From contig NW_026683346.1 in NCBI RefSeq assembly GCF_030247195.1, forward strand, positions 1 through 64,000: a stretch of 64,000 bases of DNA, given 5' to 3'. Source of the DNA: Topomyia yanbarensis. Lineage: Eukaryota; Arthropoda; Insecta; Diptera; Culicidae. Below are positions 23,231-32,536 of this stretch, one piece after another (positions within the stretch are counted from its first letter, which is position 1; the number at the start of each line of letters is the position of its first letter). The position numbers and the translations under genes were made by a program. The notes below the pieces were generated by a model that saw only the letters and a program-made list of their open reading frames with translations, made no database searches and was not told the origin of the DNA.

Positions 23231-23572
23231 ACTTGTCATGAAAATTTCTTGAAATCACATGCACATGGTGTTATATTTTTCACCTTGCAGTACAGGGTAA
23301 CAGAATCATTCTGCAAGGTTTCGTAAACAAAAATATTTCTTTCTATAAAAATCAATTTGATCGTCCTCCCAATTTTTTTCTAACCCACCAATTTCCACTG
23401 GTGATCATGGAAATTTCTTGAAAACACAAGGCAATAAAATTTTCATCTTCTGATGGATACAGGATAGGCAAACAAAATCATTCTGCAAGGTTTCCTAAGC
23501 AAAAACAATTGTTTCAATGGAAATCAGTTTTATTGTCCTCTGAATTTTTCTAACCCACCAATTTCCACTACT

Positions 23573-24868
23573 TATCATGGAAATTTCTTGAAAACACATG
23601 GCAATAAAATTTTCTTCTTCTAATGGATGCAGGATAGGGAAACAGAATCATTCTGCAAGGATTCTTTCTGGCAATAAAAATTTTTTCTTCTGATGAATGC
23701 AGGATAGGGAAACAGAATCATTCTGCCAGGATTCTTCTATAAAAATCAATTTTATCGTCTTACCATTTTTTCCAACCCACCAATTTCCACTATTGATCAT
23801 GGAAATTTCTTGAAAACACATGGCAATAAAATTTTCTTCTTCTGATGAATGCAGGATAGGGAAACAGAATCATTCTGCAAGGATTCTTTCTATAAAAATC
23901 AATTTGATCGTCCTCCCATTTTTTCCAACCCACCAATTTCCACTGGTGATCATGGAAATTTCTTGAAAACACAAGGCAATAAAATTTTCTTCTTCTGATG
24001 GATACAGGATAGGCCAACCAAATCATCCTGCAAGGTTTCCTGAGCAAAAACAATTGTTTCAATGGAAATCAGTTTTATTGTCCTCTGAATTTTTCTAACC
24101 CACCAATTTCTACTACTTATCATGGAAATTTCTTGAAAACACATGGCAATAAAATTTTCTTCTTCTAATGGATGCAGGATAGGGAAACAGAATCATTCTG
24201 CAAGGATTCTTTCTATAAAAATCAATTTTATCGTCTTACCATTTTTTCCAACCCACCAATTTCCACTACTGATCATGGAAATTTTTTGGAAAAACATGGC
24301 AATAAAATTTTCTTCTTCTAATGGATGCAGGATAGGGAAACATAATCTTTCTGCAAGGATTCTTTCTGGCAATAAAATTTTCTTCTTCTGATGAATGCAG
24401 GATAGGGAAACAGAATCATTCTGCCAGGATTCTTTCTATAAAAATCAATTTGATCGTCCTCCCATTTTTTCCAACCCACCAATTTCCACTACTGATCATG
24501 GAAATTTCTTTAAAAAACATGGCAATAAAATTTTCTTCTTCTGATGAATGCAGGATAGGAAAACAGAATCATTCTGCAAGGATTCTTTCTATAAAAATCA
24601 ATTTTATCGTCTTACCATTTTCTCCAACCCACCAATTTCCACTACTGATCATGGAAATTTTTTGAAAAAGCATGGCAATAAAATTTTCTTCTTCTAATGG
24701 ATGCAGGATAGGGAAACATAATCTTTCTGCAAGGATTCTGTCTGGCAATAAAATTGTCTTCTTCTGATGAATGCAGGATAGGGAAACAGAATCATTCTGC
24801 CAGGATTCTTTCTATAAAATCAATTTTATCGTCTTACCATTTTTTCCAACCCACCAATTTCCACTATT
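23573..24868 (+). repeat. Compound 222-bp units (partial internal duplication)
   Basis: Three units, 23573-23794, 24271-24493 and 24647-24868, contain an extra ~70-bp copy of the GGCAATAAAATTTTCTTCTT to GGATTCTT segment, joined as ATTCTTTCTGGCAATAAAA (ATTCTGTCTGG in the third). The same junction in all three implies one original duplication copied within the array, not three separate events. Confidence 0.85.
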
Positions 24869-25802
24869 GATCATGGAAATTTCTTGAAAACACATGGCAA
24901 TAAAATTTTCTTCTTCTGATGAATGCAGGATAGGGAAACAGAATCATTCTGCAAGGATTCTTTCTATAAAAATCAATTTTATCGTCCTCCCATTTTTTCC
25001 AACCCACCAATTTCCACTGGTGATCATGGAAATTTCTTGAAAACACAAGGCAATAAAATTTTCTTCTTCTGATGGATACAGGATAGGCCAACCAAATCAT
25101 CCTGCAAGGTTTCCTAAGCAAAAACAATTGTTTCAATGGAAATCAGTTTTATTGTCCTCTGAATTTTTCTAACCCACCAATTTCCACTACTGATCATGGA
25201 AATTTCTTGAAAACACATGGCAATAAAATTTTCTTCTTCTAATGGATGCAGGATAGGGAAACATAATCTTTCTGCAAGGATTCTTACTATAAAAATCAAT
25301 TTTATCGTCTTACCATTTTTTCCAACCCACCAATTTCCACTACTGACCATGGAAATTTCTTGAAAAAACATGGAAATAAAATTTTCTTCTTCTGATGAAT
25401 GCAGGATAGGGAAACAGAATCATTCTGCCAGGATTCTTTCTATAAAAATCAATTTTATCGTCTTACCATTTTTTCCAACCCACCAATTTCCACTACTGAT
25501 CATGGAAATTTTTTGAAAAAACATGGCACAAAATTTTTTTCTTCTAATGGATGCAGGATAGGGAAACATAATCTTTCTGCAAGGATTCTTTCTATAAAAA
25601 TCAATTTTATCGTCTTACCATTTTTTCCAACCCACCAATTTCCACTACTGACCATTGAAATTTCTTGAAAAAACATGGCAATAAAATTTTCTTCTTCTGA
25701 TGAATGCAGGATAGGGAAACATAATCTTTCTACAAGGATTCTTTCTATAAAAATTAATTTGATCGTCCTCCCATTTTTTCCAACCCACCAATTTCCACTA
25801 TT

Positions 25803-25972
25803 GATCATGGAAATTTCTTGAAAACACATGGCAATAAAATTTTCTTCTTCAGATGGATACAGGATAGGCCAACAAAATCATCCTGCAAGGTTTCCTAAGC
25901 AAAAACAATTGTTTCAATGGAAATCAGTTTTATTGTCCTCTGAATTTTTCTAACCCACCAATTTCCACTACT
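25803..25972 (+). repeat. Example of the 170-bp unit type
   Basis: The 170-bp units (start 23403, 23948, 25022, 25803 and 26277) replace the usual GGATTCTTTCTATAAAAATC with a longer segment that contains AAAACAATTGTTTCAATGG. Four of the five hold the perfect 12-bp palindrome AAACAATTGTTT. The last (26277) reads GCAACAATTGTTTC instead. The unit at 23231 has an intermediate form with features of both types. Confidence 0.8.
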
Positions 25973-26580
25973 TATCATGGAAATTTCTTGAAAACACATG
26001 GCAATAAAATTTTCTTCTTCTAATGGATGCAGGATAGGGAAACAGAATCTTTCTGCAAGGATTCTTTCTATAAAAATCAATTTGATCGTCCTCCCATTTT
26101 TCCAACCCACCAATTTCCACTACTGATCATGGAAATTTCTTGAAAAAACATGGCAATAAAATTTTCTTCTTCTGATGAATGCAGGATAGGGAAACAGAAT
26201 CATTCTGCAAGGATTCTTTCTATAAAAATCAATTTTATCGTCCTCCCATTTTTCCAACCCACCAATTTCCACTACTGATCATGGAAATTTCTTGAAAAAA
26301 CATGGCAATAAAATTTTCTTCTTCTGATGGATACAGGATAGGCAAACAAAATCATCCGGCAAGAATTCCTAAGCAGCAACAATTGTTTCAATAGAAATTA
26401 ATTTTATTGTCCTCTCAATTTTTCCAACCCACCAATTTTTACTAATGATCATGGAAATTACTTGAAAACACATGGCAATAAAATTTTCTTCTGGTGGATG
26501 CAGGATAGGGAAACAGAATCATTCTGCATGGATTCTTTCTATCAAAATCAATGTGATAGTCCTCCCAAATTTTTTCCCAC

Positions 26581-27300
26581 CTTCCTATTTTGGGATATCG
26601 CAATAGAAAAGTGTGTGCTCACTAGCGCCGCGTTGAGGGTGATATCCAATTTAATCATTACATCATTAAATAGTCCTTGCCCCAGTAACAATTTAGGCTT
26701 TATGGTGGTTTTATAGCCACTCATACAACCTAGATTGCACTTGTAGCGTGCTATAAGACTTCAATTGTGACTTGGATTACATTCCAGAAAACGTCATTTT
26801 CCTAAATTAATAAACTTTACCTAACATGAATTGGAAGTTTTAGTTTCCCTAGCGCCGCCTGATGGACGAATTCTGTAATTATCTATTCGCCGTCGGGTAC
26901 CACTCGACTCACTGATGAATATTGCCGAAGACATCACACTTCTAAATAATGTTCTCGAGATTCAGAAATTGAAAAATAATACATGCTCACTAGTGCCGCC
27001 TGGTCTATCTATTTCAATTAGTTTTGTCCATAATCGCGTTGCTCTTAACCTTCTCTAAATTTTTTCCGAGAACACCATCTCCTCTAAGTTATTAGACGTT
27101 TGTGACATACTAAATTCCACATTGTGCTGAAAGCTGGTACGCTCACGTTAAACTTATTCAATGATAGTTGCGTTTACGAGAGGTTAGATTTATTTACTCT
27201 ATTGTATAGCACCCCTGGCGCTGCAGTTATCAATTAATTGGATATCCAATTGCTCTCAATTATAGGTCTAAGCAAACACAAAACAACTTTACCAAATAAA
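26581..27300. repeat. Mixed sequence with four scattered GCGCCGC-type motifs
   Basis: Related short motifs occur in the same orientation at about 26622 (CACTAGCGCCGCGTTGA), 26850 (CTAGCGCCGCCTGATGG), 26990 (CTAGTGCCGCCTGGT) and 27214 (CCTGGCGCTGCAGTT). Two share GCTCACTAG immediately before, and two are followed at different distances by GATATCCAATT. They may be remnants of a decayed dispersed or tandem repeat. No gene is supported. Confidence 0.45.
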
Positions 27301-27593
27301 GTATGGTGCTATTCGAGCCCCAATTAGTCGAAATCCCATAGGCTAAGTGAATCCTATTAGGTGGGTACCGCACAATACGAATCCACGTAGTAGGAATCAG
27401 CGTAGTAGGAGACCCGACTGTATCAAAATTCAGTATGTAGACAACCTTGGAGAACTTTTTTATCATTTGTGGAATTATAAAAAATCCATATTGGAAATTG
27501 TAAAACAAAACGATGAAAAATTAATTGCGCAATTCAGAAAAAATATTATTCCTCAAAGAGCTCAAAATTAACCAAGTAAGTACATATTCTTCT
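27301..27593. other. Unassigned sequence
   Basis: A plus-strand frame ends with a stop at 27569-27571 after about 45 non-repetitive residues (DNLGELFYHLWNYKKSILEI and on). I recognise no family. It has no strong start context, so it is not called as a gene. Confidence 0.35.
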
Positions 27594-27650
27594 GTCAGGA
27601 GTGCTACCGCCAGTTGCTGGACGTAGTCCTGGTAGCACAATCTTCCTGAC
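27594..27650. other. Stem-loop
   Basis: GTCAGGA (27594-27600) pairs with TCCTGAC (27644-27650) and GTGCTACC (27601-27608) pairs with GGTAGCAC (27631-27638), with a 5-base bulge on one side. The loop contains CCAGTTGCTGG, itself self-complementary. It could be the core of a small inverted-repeat element. No function is implied. Confidence 0.7.
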
Positions 27651-28989
27651 CAATATAACTACTAAAGCATTTTCTGTTGATTTGAAAGTAATCGATTTGG
27701 ATTTCAGATCCTTTGTCAGGTGATCTACAGGGAGCCATGTGGGTATTTTTAAAACTACGTGACAGATTTGTGTTTTCCAACGTTGGAATATTCAAACAAA
27801 TCCATTCAGTCAATCCTTTAGACGTATTCAGCGAGAATGGGTTTATGGTAGTTCAAACTACGCATATCATTTATAATACACGATTTATCGTATCTTTTCT
27901 ATAAATCGTTGTAAGTCAATGGAAGTGTAGTAAGTAAATTTATTAGAGAGAGCCAAATAAAAGTTTTTCAAAAATTCAACGGAAAAAATGAAATTGATCT
28001 AATTATTATTTCCTTATTTCAATGAACTTTAACATTCAATAAAGCGATAAAATATTATCAAGTGATTCATTTTCAATCGTCCTGGTCGGGACTATTGATT
28101 GATTCATAAATGAAATACGATACGGCCATTATAAAATATACTTCCTGAAAAACTAAAATTTTCATGGCGTAATAACGCAATGGAAACAAAAAAAAGTTGT
28201 TGCTTTCAGCGTGATTTTCGTGATACCTACTCTCGAATCTCAATAAAACAAAAGAAAAAGAAATATTATCAAAACAAATATATTTTTTTGGTTTACAATC
28301 TCGCAAAATGCGTTATTTAAAATTTTTTAAATCCAAGTATCAGTATAATAATTATTCCATGAGAATCTGAAGAAACTTTGCTAAGATTTCTTGCATTTCT
28401 GAAAACACGAAACAACATCTGTGTTCAAAAATGTTTCAAAGCAGTCAAATCCAGTATAAAAATTAATTATAGGGTTCCCAAAAAATCGTTCGTTGGTATT
28501 TGTGGAATGTCGAAAATATTTGCTTCAACTGTTATAAATTTCATCAGATTTTCATCAATGCTGTGTGGAAATCGGTTTCTGAGAAATAAAACCAATCTTA
28601 CAAAAAATTGTGACATGTGATAATTTATGGAACTTCTAAATAATTTTCAATATGGCTAACCTCCATTATTGTTTGGAATAAAGCCAAAGATGTTTTTAAA
28701 TATGTGTTATCAATTCAACACAAAACCGTTGGTTTCAAACGATCATCGGTTTCAAAATCATCAAATGTCAACATGCAAATTCAAAATAGAAAATGTTTTT
28801 CCATTATTTGGCGTATAAAGATAAAATAGCATTGCGGTTTGTTTCAGTCTCGTAAAATAATAAATTATCATAGATCTCCCAAGAGAATCGAAAATCATCA
28901 AGTGTCAATGAAGAAATTTATTTGAAATCATTTTCAACTATTTCTACATTCAGAATTACTCAAAAACAGTTGTGCTAAAAGCTTTCGAT
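27651..28989. other. Unassigned AT-rich sequence
   Basis: No supported gene. A 63-residue open stretch at 27713-27904 follows a TTTCAG that resembles a splice acceptor, but no matching upstream exon was found. The rest is AT-rich with short, overlapping frames on both strands. Confidence 0.4.
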
Positions 28990-29095
28990 ATTTCGAGCTT
29001 TCGTAGCACGCCATCTGCATCAACCCAAGGATAACTTTTAGTACACTTGTTTTTCTTTTCGTATCTTTCCACGCTGTTTCGCGTGCGACGGTACA

Positions 29096-29103
29096 CTGCG
29101 TAT
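29096..29103. repeat. Left target-site duplication of the hAT element
   Basis: CTGCGTAT lies immediately before the element's first base and is repeated exactly at 30804-30811. An 8-bp duplication is the rule for hAT transposons. Confidence 0.93.
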
Positions 29104-29119
29104 TAGGGTTCGTCGCGGT
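29104..29119 (+). repeat. Left terminal inverted repeat
   Basis: TAGGGTTCGTCGCGGT, the exact reverse complement of 30788-30803. Confidence 0.92.
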
Positions 29120-29255
29120 TGCGGTAATTACCGCAACCGCGCGGTATTTACCGCACCCGCACCGCAAAAACTGCGGTGCGGTGCGACACTTTTTCCCGCG
29201 GATGCGGTGCGGGAAATGAGCATTTACCGCGCGGTATTACCGCAACCGCGCTTCA
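29119..29255. repeat. Left subterminal GCGGT/ACCGC cluster
   Basis: GCGG, ACCGC, GCGCGGT and GGTGCGG motifs are repeated in both orientations, giving a locally very GC-rich region in an AT-rich element. It probably holds transposase-binding sites, by analogy with other hAT elements. Confidence 0.75.
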
Positions 29256-29383
29256 AAAAATAATTGATAATGTATGCAGTCTGCATTAAAAAGTGAATTA
29301 AAACTATGACTTCTACCATTTGAGAAGGACGCAACTAGATTTATTTTCTGAACGAATGCTTAGCAATCTCATTATAAGGAACA

Positions 29384-29409
29384 TCTCTCTCTCTCTCTCT
29401 CTCTCTCTC
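29384..29409. repeat. (TC)13 microsatellite inside the hAT element
   Basis: 26 bases of uninterrupted TC dinucleotides. Confidence 0.97.
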
Positions 29410-30663
29410 AGAACGTTCGATTTTTATTTATTACCCTACAATAGAGAAACATGATAAACATTTAATTGCTCTAATTTCCATAGACTTGACAATGATTTGA
29501 AAAGAAATTCGAATATAATCTGTATTCGACCTATCGCTACTTGATTTTTTACATTTTGGTCATTCAAATATGATAAAACATACTGTTACTAAGAAATAAA
29601 ATCTATAAGCTGTGTCCAATATAATTTGGCACCATTATTTTTACGACATATTTTGAAAACTATTTGTTTTATACTTCAAAGAAAAAATTTACAAACGAAC
29701 CTTTTCAAATACATAAAACGCAAAATCCAATCATTGAAAAAACAATTGAATTTTTCTGTCAAATCCAATTACAAAATGCATCATTTCTCCTGATTCCTCT
29801 TGGTAATCGTGGAATTATGAATCCTTTTCAATGGCATTTTCTCGACAGTGAATTTTGAGTAATTTGGAGAACTTAGAAATGAACTAATGATACTACGACT
29901 TAAAAACAATCCAAAGAATGTAATTATCATCATCAAACCAAACGAATTTGGAGGATTTTTTTTTTCGCGTGCGTCCATCGTTCGTCCAACTGGGAATATT
30001 TTCTACCAAATTAACGAATAATTTTTTTTAGTTAGGAGTATTTTGTAACTTTTTGAAAGTAAAGCTTTCGAAGTTAGTGTAGGGCATTGCGATTTTTGTT
30101 GTGTTTCTCAAAGTCTGCCTCAAGGTCTGCTGACAAATGTCAAAGTTATCCCAGATGCCAAATTTTGCATGGTTTGGACAGTTTTTGCCTTAATTGAAAA
30201 TTTATCTCGAAACTTTAACGAGGGGGTTAGGTATTTTTACATAGAATCTGTATGCAAAGTTTAAAAGAAATCGGTTAAGTAGTTTTTGAATGGAAGGTAA
30301 CACCGCAAATCATATTTTTCCAGATACGTTCTACAAAAAGCTTCGTCATCGAGTCGTTTGTCGATATTTTTGCATGGAAAAATTACAGCATGTTATTGAA
30401 ATGATACACTATAATGTACAAAAGTTTTGATCAGTTCGCTTCACGCAAAGTTTCAAAAAAATCGAGAAAAAGTGTTTTTTTTCACGCCAAAACCCTTACC
30501 ACTCTTAATAAAACTTGCAAAGTTGAATATTTTCATAAATGTTACATTCTGAGGAGTCCGTCAAAGGTAATTTTCGTGTAAATAAGAATAACATTTTACT
30601 ATATATGGCTACACAAAACAAATGATTAATTTTTCAACACAATTTTTATAATGCATAATTTTT

Positions 30664-30795
30664 ACCGCATTTACCGCATTACCGCGCGGTGCGGTGCGGT
30701 AAATGCAATGCGGTTGCGGTAAGCGGTGCGGTTTTATTATTTTTTTGCGGTTGCGGTGCGGACTATCCATTTACCGCCCACATCCGCACCGCGAC
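30664..30795. repeat. Right subterminal GCGGT/ACCGC cluster
   Basis: TTACCGC, GCGCGGTGCGG and GGTTGCGG motifs in both orientations mirror the left cluster in composition but not base by base. Confidence 0.75.
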
Positions 30796-30803
30796 GAACC
30801 CTA
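30788..30803 (-). repeat. Right terminal inverted repeat
   Basis: ACCGCGACGAACCCTA, the exact reverse complement of 29104-29119. Confidence 0.92.
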
Positions 30804-30811
30804 CTGCGTAT
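30804..30811. repeat. Right target-site duplication of the hAT element
   Basis: CTGCGTAT, identical to 29096-29103. Confidence 0.93.
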
Positions 30812-31175
30812 CGCGAGGAAAATTGAAAAACGCTGTTATGAAGTTTTCCAAAACGATTTTTTCTTTGTACCATCAGATTCCTTGGTTTCTAACGAATCCG
30901 TACATATGCAACACTTGGGTAGTTTTGTAGGAAATATCGAAGAAACAGCAGGTTAAAAATATTGCTCCACTTTTGCGCACCTATACATACAAATTTTACA
31001 TTAGTTGTGTCTGTGCGGGTGGAAAAACTTCTTCTAGTAAAATGGAAATTTTTCAATGAAAAGCGGAAAATATGGAAAATCGGAGAAAATCACGTCCTAG
31101 AAAAATTGTTTAGCTATGTTGTATTGGAAAAATCAAAATTTTAAACACATGATTGCAAAAACTGTGTGCTTTTTC
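30812..31175 (+). repeat. Left arm (inner part) of the palindrome
   Basis: It pairs with 31181-31622 in reverse complement, with substitutions and length differences. The arm begins directly after the right-hand target duplication of the hAT element. Confidence 0.75.
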
Positions 31176-31198
31176 AACCGGAAAAAGCACACAGTTTT
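31158..31198. other. Perfect 18-bp hairpin at the palindrome centre
   Basis: AAAACTGTGTGCTTTTTC (31158-31175) is the exact reverse complement of 31181-31198, with the 5-base loop AACCG. It marks the centre of symmetry of the larger palindrome. Confidence 0.9.
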
Positions 31199-31622
31199 CC
31201 GAGTTGGAAAATTTTGAATTTTCCATTTCGGCCAATTCATAGTAAAAACAATTATCTAGGTCGTGATTTTTTTCTTTTTTCCATATTTTGTCATTTTCTT
31301 TGAAAATAAAATAAAAAACCGCAAAAAAACACGAAAAATGGCGGATTGCCCGACGGGGGCCTTAAGGCACCCGTCGGGCTTCTTTTTCTTCTTATCTGCA
31401 GAATTGAGGATATCAATATAATACGCATATACGATACTCATATGAATGTATGCGTGCACGCGAATGAAATGAATGATTTCTTCAACCCGCTTTTTCTCTC
31501 GCTTTTCCCATAAAACTACCCAAGTATAGTATACCAATGGATTCGTAAGAATCCGAGGAAACTAATGGTAGCAAGTAAAACTTGATTTGGAAAACTTCAT
31601 AACAGCGTTTTTCAATTTTCCC
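31181..31622 (-). repeat. Right arm of the palindrome
   Basis: Reverse-complement partner of 30812-31175. It is about 80 bp longer, mostly because of a segment near 31330-31430 that includes a GC-rich stem-loop and has no clear partner in the left arm. Confidence 0.75.
31348..31379. other. GC-rich stem-loop followed by a T-rich run
   Basis: GCCCGACGGG (31348-31357) pairs perfectly with CCCGTCGGGC (31370-31379). The loop carries the self-complementary GCCTTAAGGC (31359-31368). A TTCTTTTTCTTCTT run follows. It looks like a bacterial intrinsic terminator, but the eukaryotic setting makes that reading unlikely. It stands out in base composition from the AT-rich arm around it. Confidence 0.8.
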
Positions 31623-31720
31623 GTCGCACGCATTATATCGTCGCTTGTTCTGCGCAGTAGAAAAGCACAGGGTTTGTGCTAAATTAGTACTACCCGAAAG
31701 CTTGGTGTAGGGGCTATTTA

Positions 31721-32334
31721 TAAATCATGTCACACTTGTATTGAAGGAGGGACAATGAAAAATTTCAACATTTTGTGAAAATTGGTGGAAAAAAGTAACC
31801 TGAGACATACCAAATGTATTTCTACCGAAGAAAAAAATATTGGACATCTTATTCGTGACTTATTTACCAAGGAAATAACCAATAACCCTGAGAAGAGGGA
31901 GGGGGTAAATGAAATGAAAATTTTGCGTTACATCATTGATAGTTGTCCTGTTTGTATTTTAGAACTCACAGATAAAGCTTCGTTTGTGGAGAAATCTACT
32001 AAAAAGCTTCGATTGCCGATTTCTTTCCAATTGATACTATAAATTTATAAAAAAAATATTAAATTACTCATACTAGCTACAAGAAGCGCTAAAATATTGC
32101 ACCCTTATAATAAATCATGATAAAAGAATGATTTCGTTTCGAAAACTACGTACTATATTTCTTTTGAGCTTTATGACTTTATGCTATGAATATATGCTAG
32201 CAATCAGTTCAATCAATCTAATCATTATTCACCTCTGGCACATGGGCGGATTTTTCCTAAAATCCTATAGCGTGTTGCCTGTGTTGTTCATGGGTATTTT
32301 TTGCCCAAATTTTTGCACGGTTTTCAAAATACCA
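31721..32334. other. Unassigned sequence before the 1.2-kb array
   Basis: Two open frames of 82-86 codons (31782-32042, with only a TTG start, and 32128-32376, which runs into the array) have no domain I recognise and are not called. The GGGGCTATTTATAAATCATG segment near 31709 resembles a common insect repeat motif from memory; unverified. Confidence 0.4.
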
Positions 32335-32340
32335 CGTTTT

Positions 32341-32413
32341 GCCTTTCTCAATAGAAAGGTATTGCAATTGCTCTGAAAACCGACTTTTTAACGGAGGCCC
32401 GGAGGGCCGTGTG
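32341..32413 (+). other. Paired hairpins at the head of each 1.2-kb unit
   Basis: CCTTTCT-CAAT-AGAAAGG forms a perfect 7-bp stem with a 4-base loop, and GGCCC-GGA-GGGCC forms a 5-bp stem with a 3-base loop about 50 bp later. The first is unchanged in every unit I inspected. The second is broken only in the unit starting 61162, which has GGGCTG. They might matter for RNA folding or for the original element's end, but this is inference. Confidence 0.75.
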
Positions 32414-32536
32414 ACATATACCATTCGATTCAGTTCGTCGAGTTCGTCTGTGTCTGTGTGTGTATGTATGTGTGTATGTATGTATGTGTGTGTATGTGCG
32501 TCTGTGTGTGTGTACGCGAACACAATCTCACTCACT

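Larger units (their letters stand above)
23231..26580 (+). repeat. Tandem satellite of 153/170/222-bp units
   Basis: The anchor GATCATGGAAATTTCTTG recurs at 23403, 23573, 23795, 23948, 24118, 24271, 24494, 24647, 24869, 25022, 25192, 25345, 25498, 25650, 25803, 25973, 26125, 26277 and 26447, with a degenerate first copy at 23231. Spacings are 152-153 (basic unit), 170 (five units) or 222-223 (three compound units). Units share AACCCACCAATTTCCACTAC, GCAGGATAGGGAAACAGAAT and CAATAAAATTTTCTTCTTC. The last copy is partial and fades near 26580. Because 153 equals 51 codons, the minus strand stays open across two or so units in two frames, giving products of 72-109 residues. These change frame at each 170- or 222-bp unit and look non-coding. 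Confidence 0.95.
29104..30803. mobile_element. Non-autonomous hAT-like DNA transposon, 1,700 bp
   Basis: The ends are a perfect 16-bp terminal inverted repeat, TAGGGTTCGTCGCGGT at 29104-29119 and its complement at 30788-30803. The perfect 8-bp duplication CTGCGTAT lies on both sides. Terminal repeats beginning TAGGG or CAGGG and 8-bp duplications are typical of the hAT superfamily. Both ends hold dense GCGGT/ACCGC clusters, which in hAT elements are often transposase-binding subterminal repeats. The interior has no frame longer than about 76 codons and no recognisable transposase, zinc-finger (BED) or dimerisation domain, so it would depend on an enzyme supplied elsewhere. The exact ends and duplication suggest fairly recent insertion. 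Confidence 0.92.
28990..31720. repeat. Large imperfect palindrome (foldback element) interrupted by a hAT insertion
   Basis: Sequence right of the hAT element (from 30812, GAGGAAAATTGAAAAACGCT) returns as its reverse complement ending near 31622, and the match continues inward to a hairpin centred at 31178. Shared segments include AACGCTGTTATGAAGTTTTC, CTTGGGTAGTTTT, AAAATATGGAAAA and AATCACG-CCTAGA. Outward, GCGTGCGACGG lies just left of the hAT element (29081-29091) and its complement CCGTCGCACGC lies at 31621-31631, so the hAT element split the left arm. The outermost limits are uncertain. A shared AGCTTTCG near 28998 and 31707 is the best marker I found. There is no transposase frame. Confidence 0.75.

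Noticed and set aside
4300..23326. Giant open frames of about 6,260-6,310 codons on both strands
   Set aside because: They are produced by the 11-bp repeat, whose period makes all frames equivalent and stop-free. There is no non-repetitive domain, and the short flanking residues match no family I know.
23660..23690. Possible hammerhead ribozyme core in the 153-bp satellite (CTGATGA followed by GGGAAAC and a CAGAAT/ATTCTG stem)
   Set aside because: CTGATGA and GAAA are present in about half the units, but the segment between them cannot form stem II, the base after the last stem is not the needed U-H cleavage site, and other units have TAATGGA or TGATGGA instead.
23231..26580. CRISPR-like array reading of the 153-bp satellite
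   Set aside because: Units are similar along their whole length, with no unique spacers between short conserved repeats, and the context is eukaryotic.
27413..27904. Two-exon gene with an intron from GTAAGT (27576) to TTTCAG (27707)
   Set aside because: The intron ends look plausible, but in the frame needed to enter the downstream open stretch the upstream exon has a stop (27569-27571) just before the donor.
31348..31395. Rho-independent terminator
   Set aside because: The stem plus T-rich run fits the shape, but the transposon types and repeat content indicate a eukaryotic genome and no gene ends here.
31782..32376. Two small open frames (86 and 82 codons) before the array
   Set aside because: One has only a TTG start and the other runs into the satellite. 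They have no domain and lengths expected by chance in AT-rich DNA.
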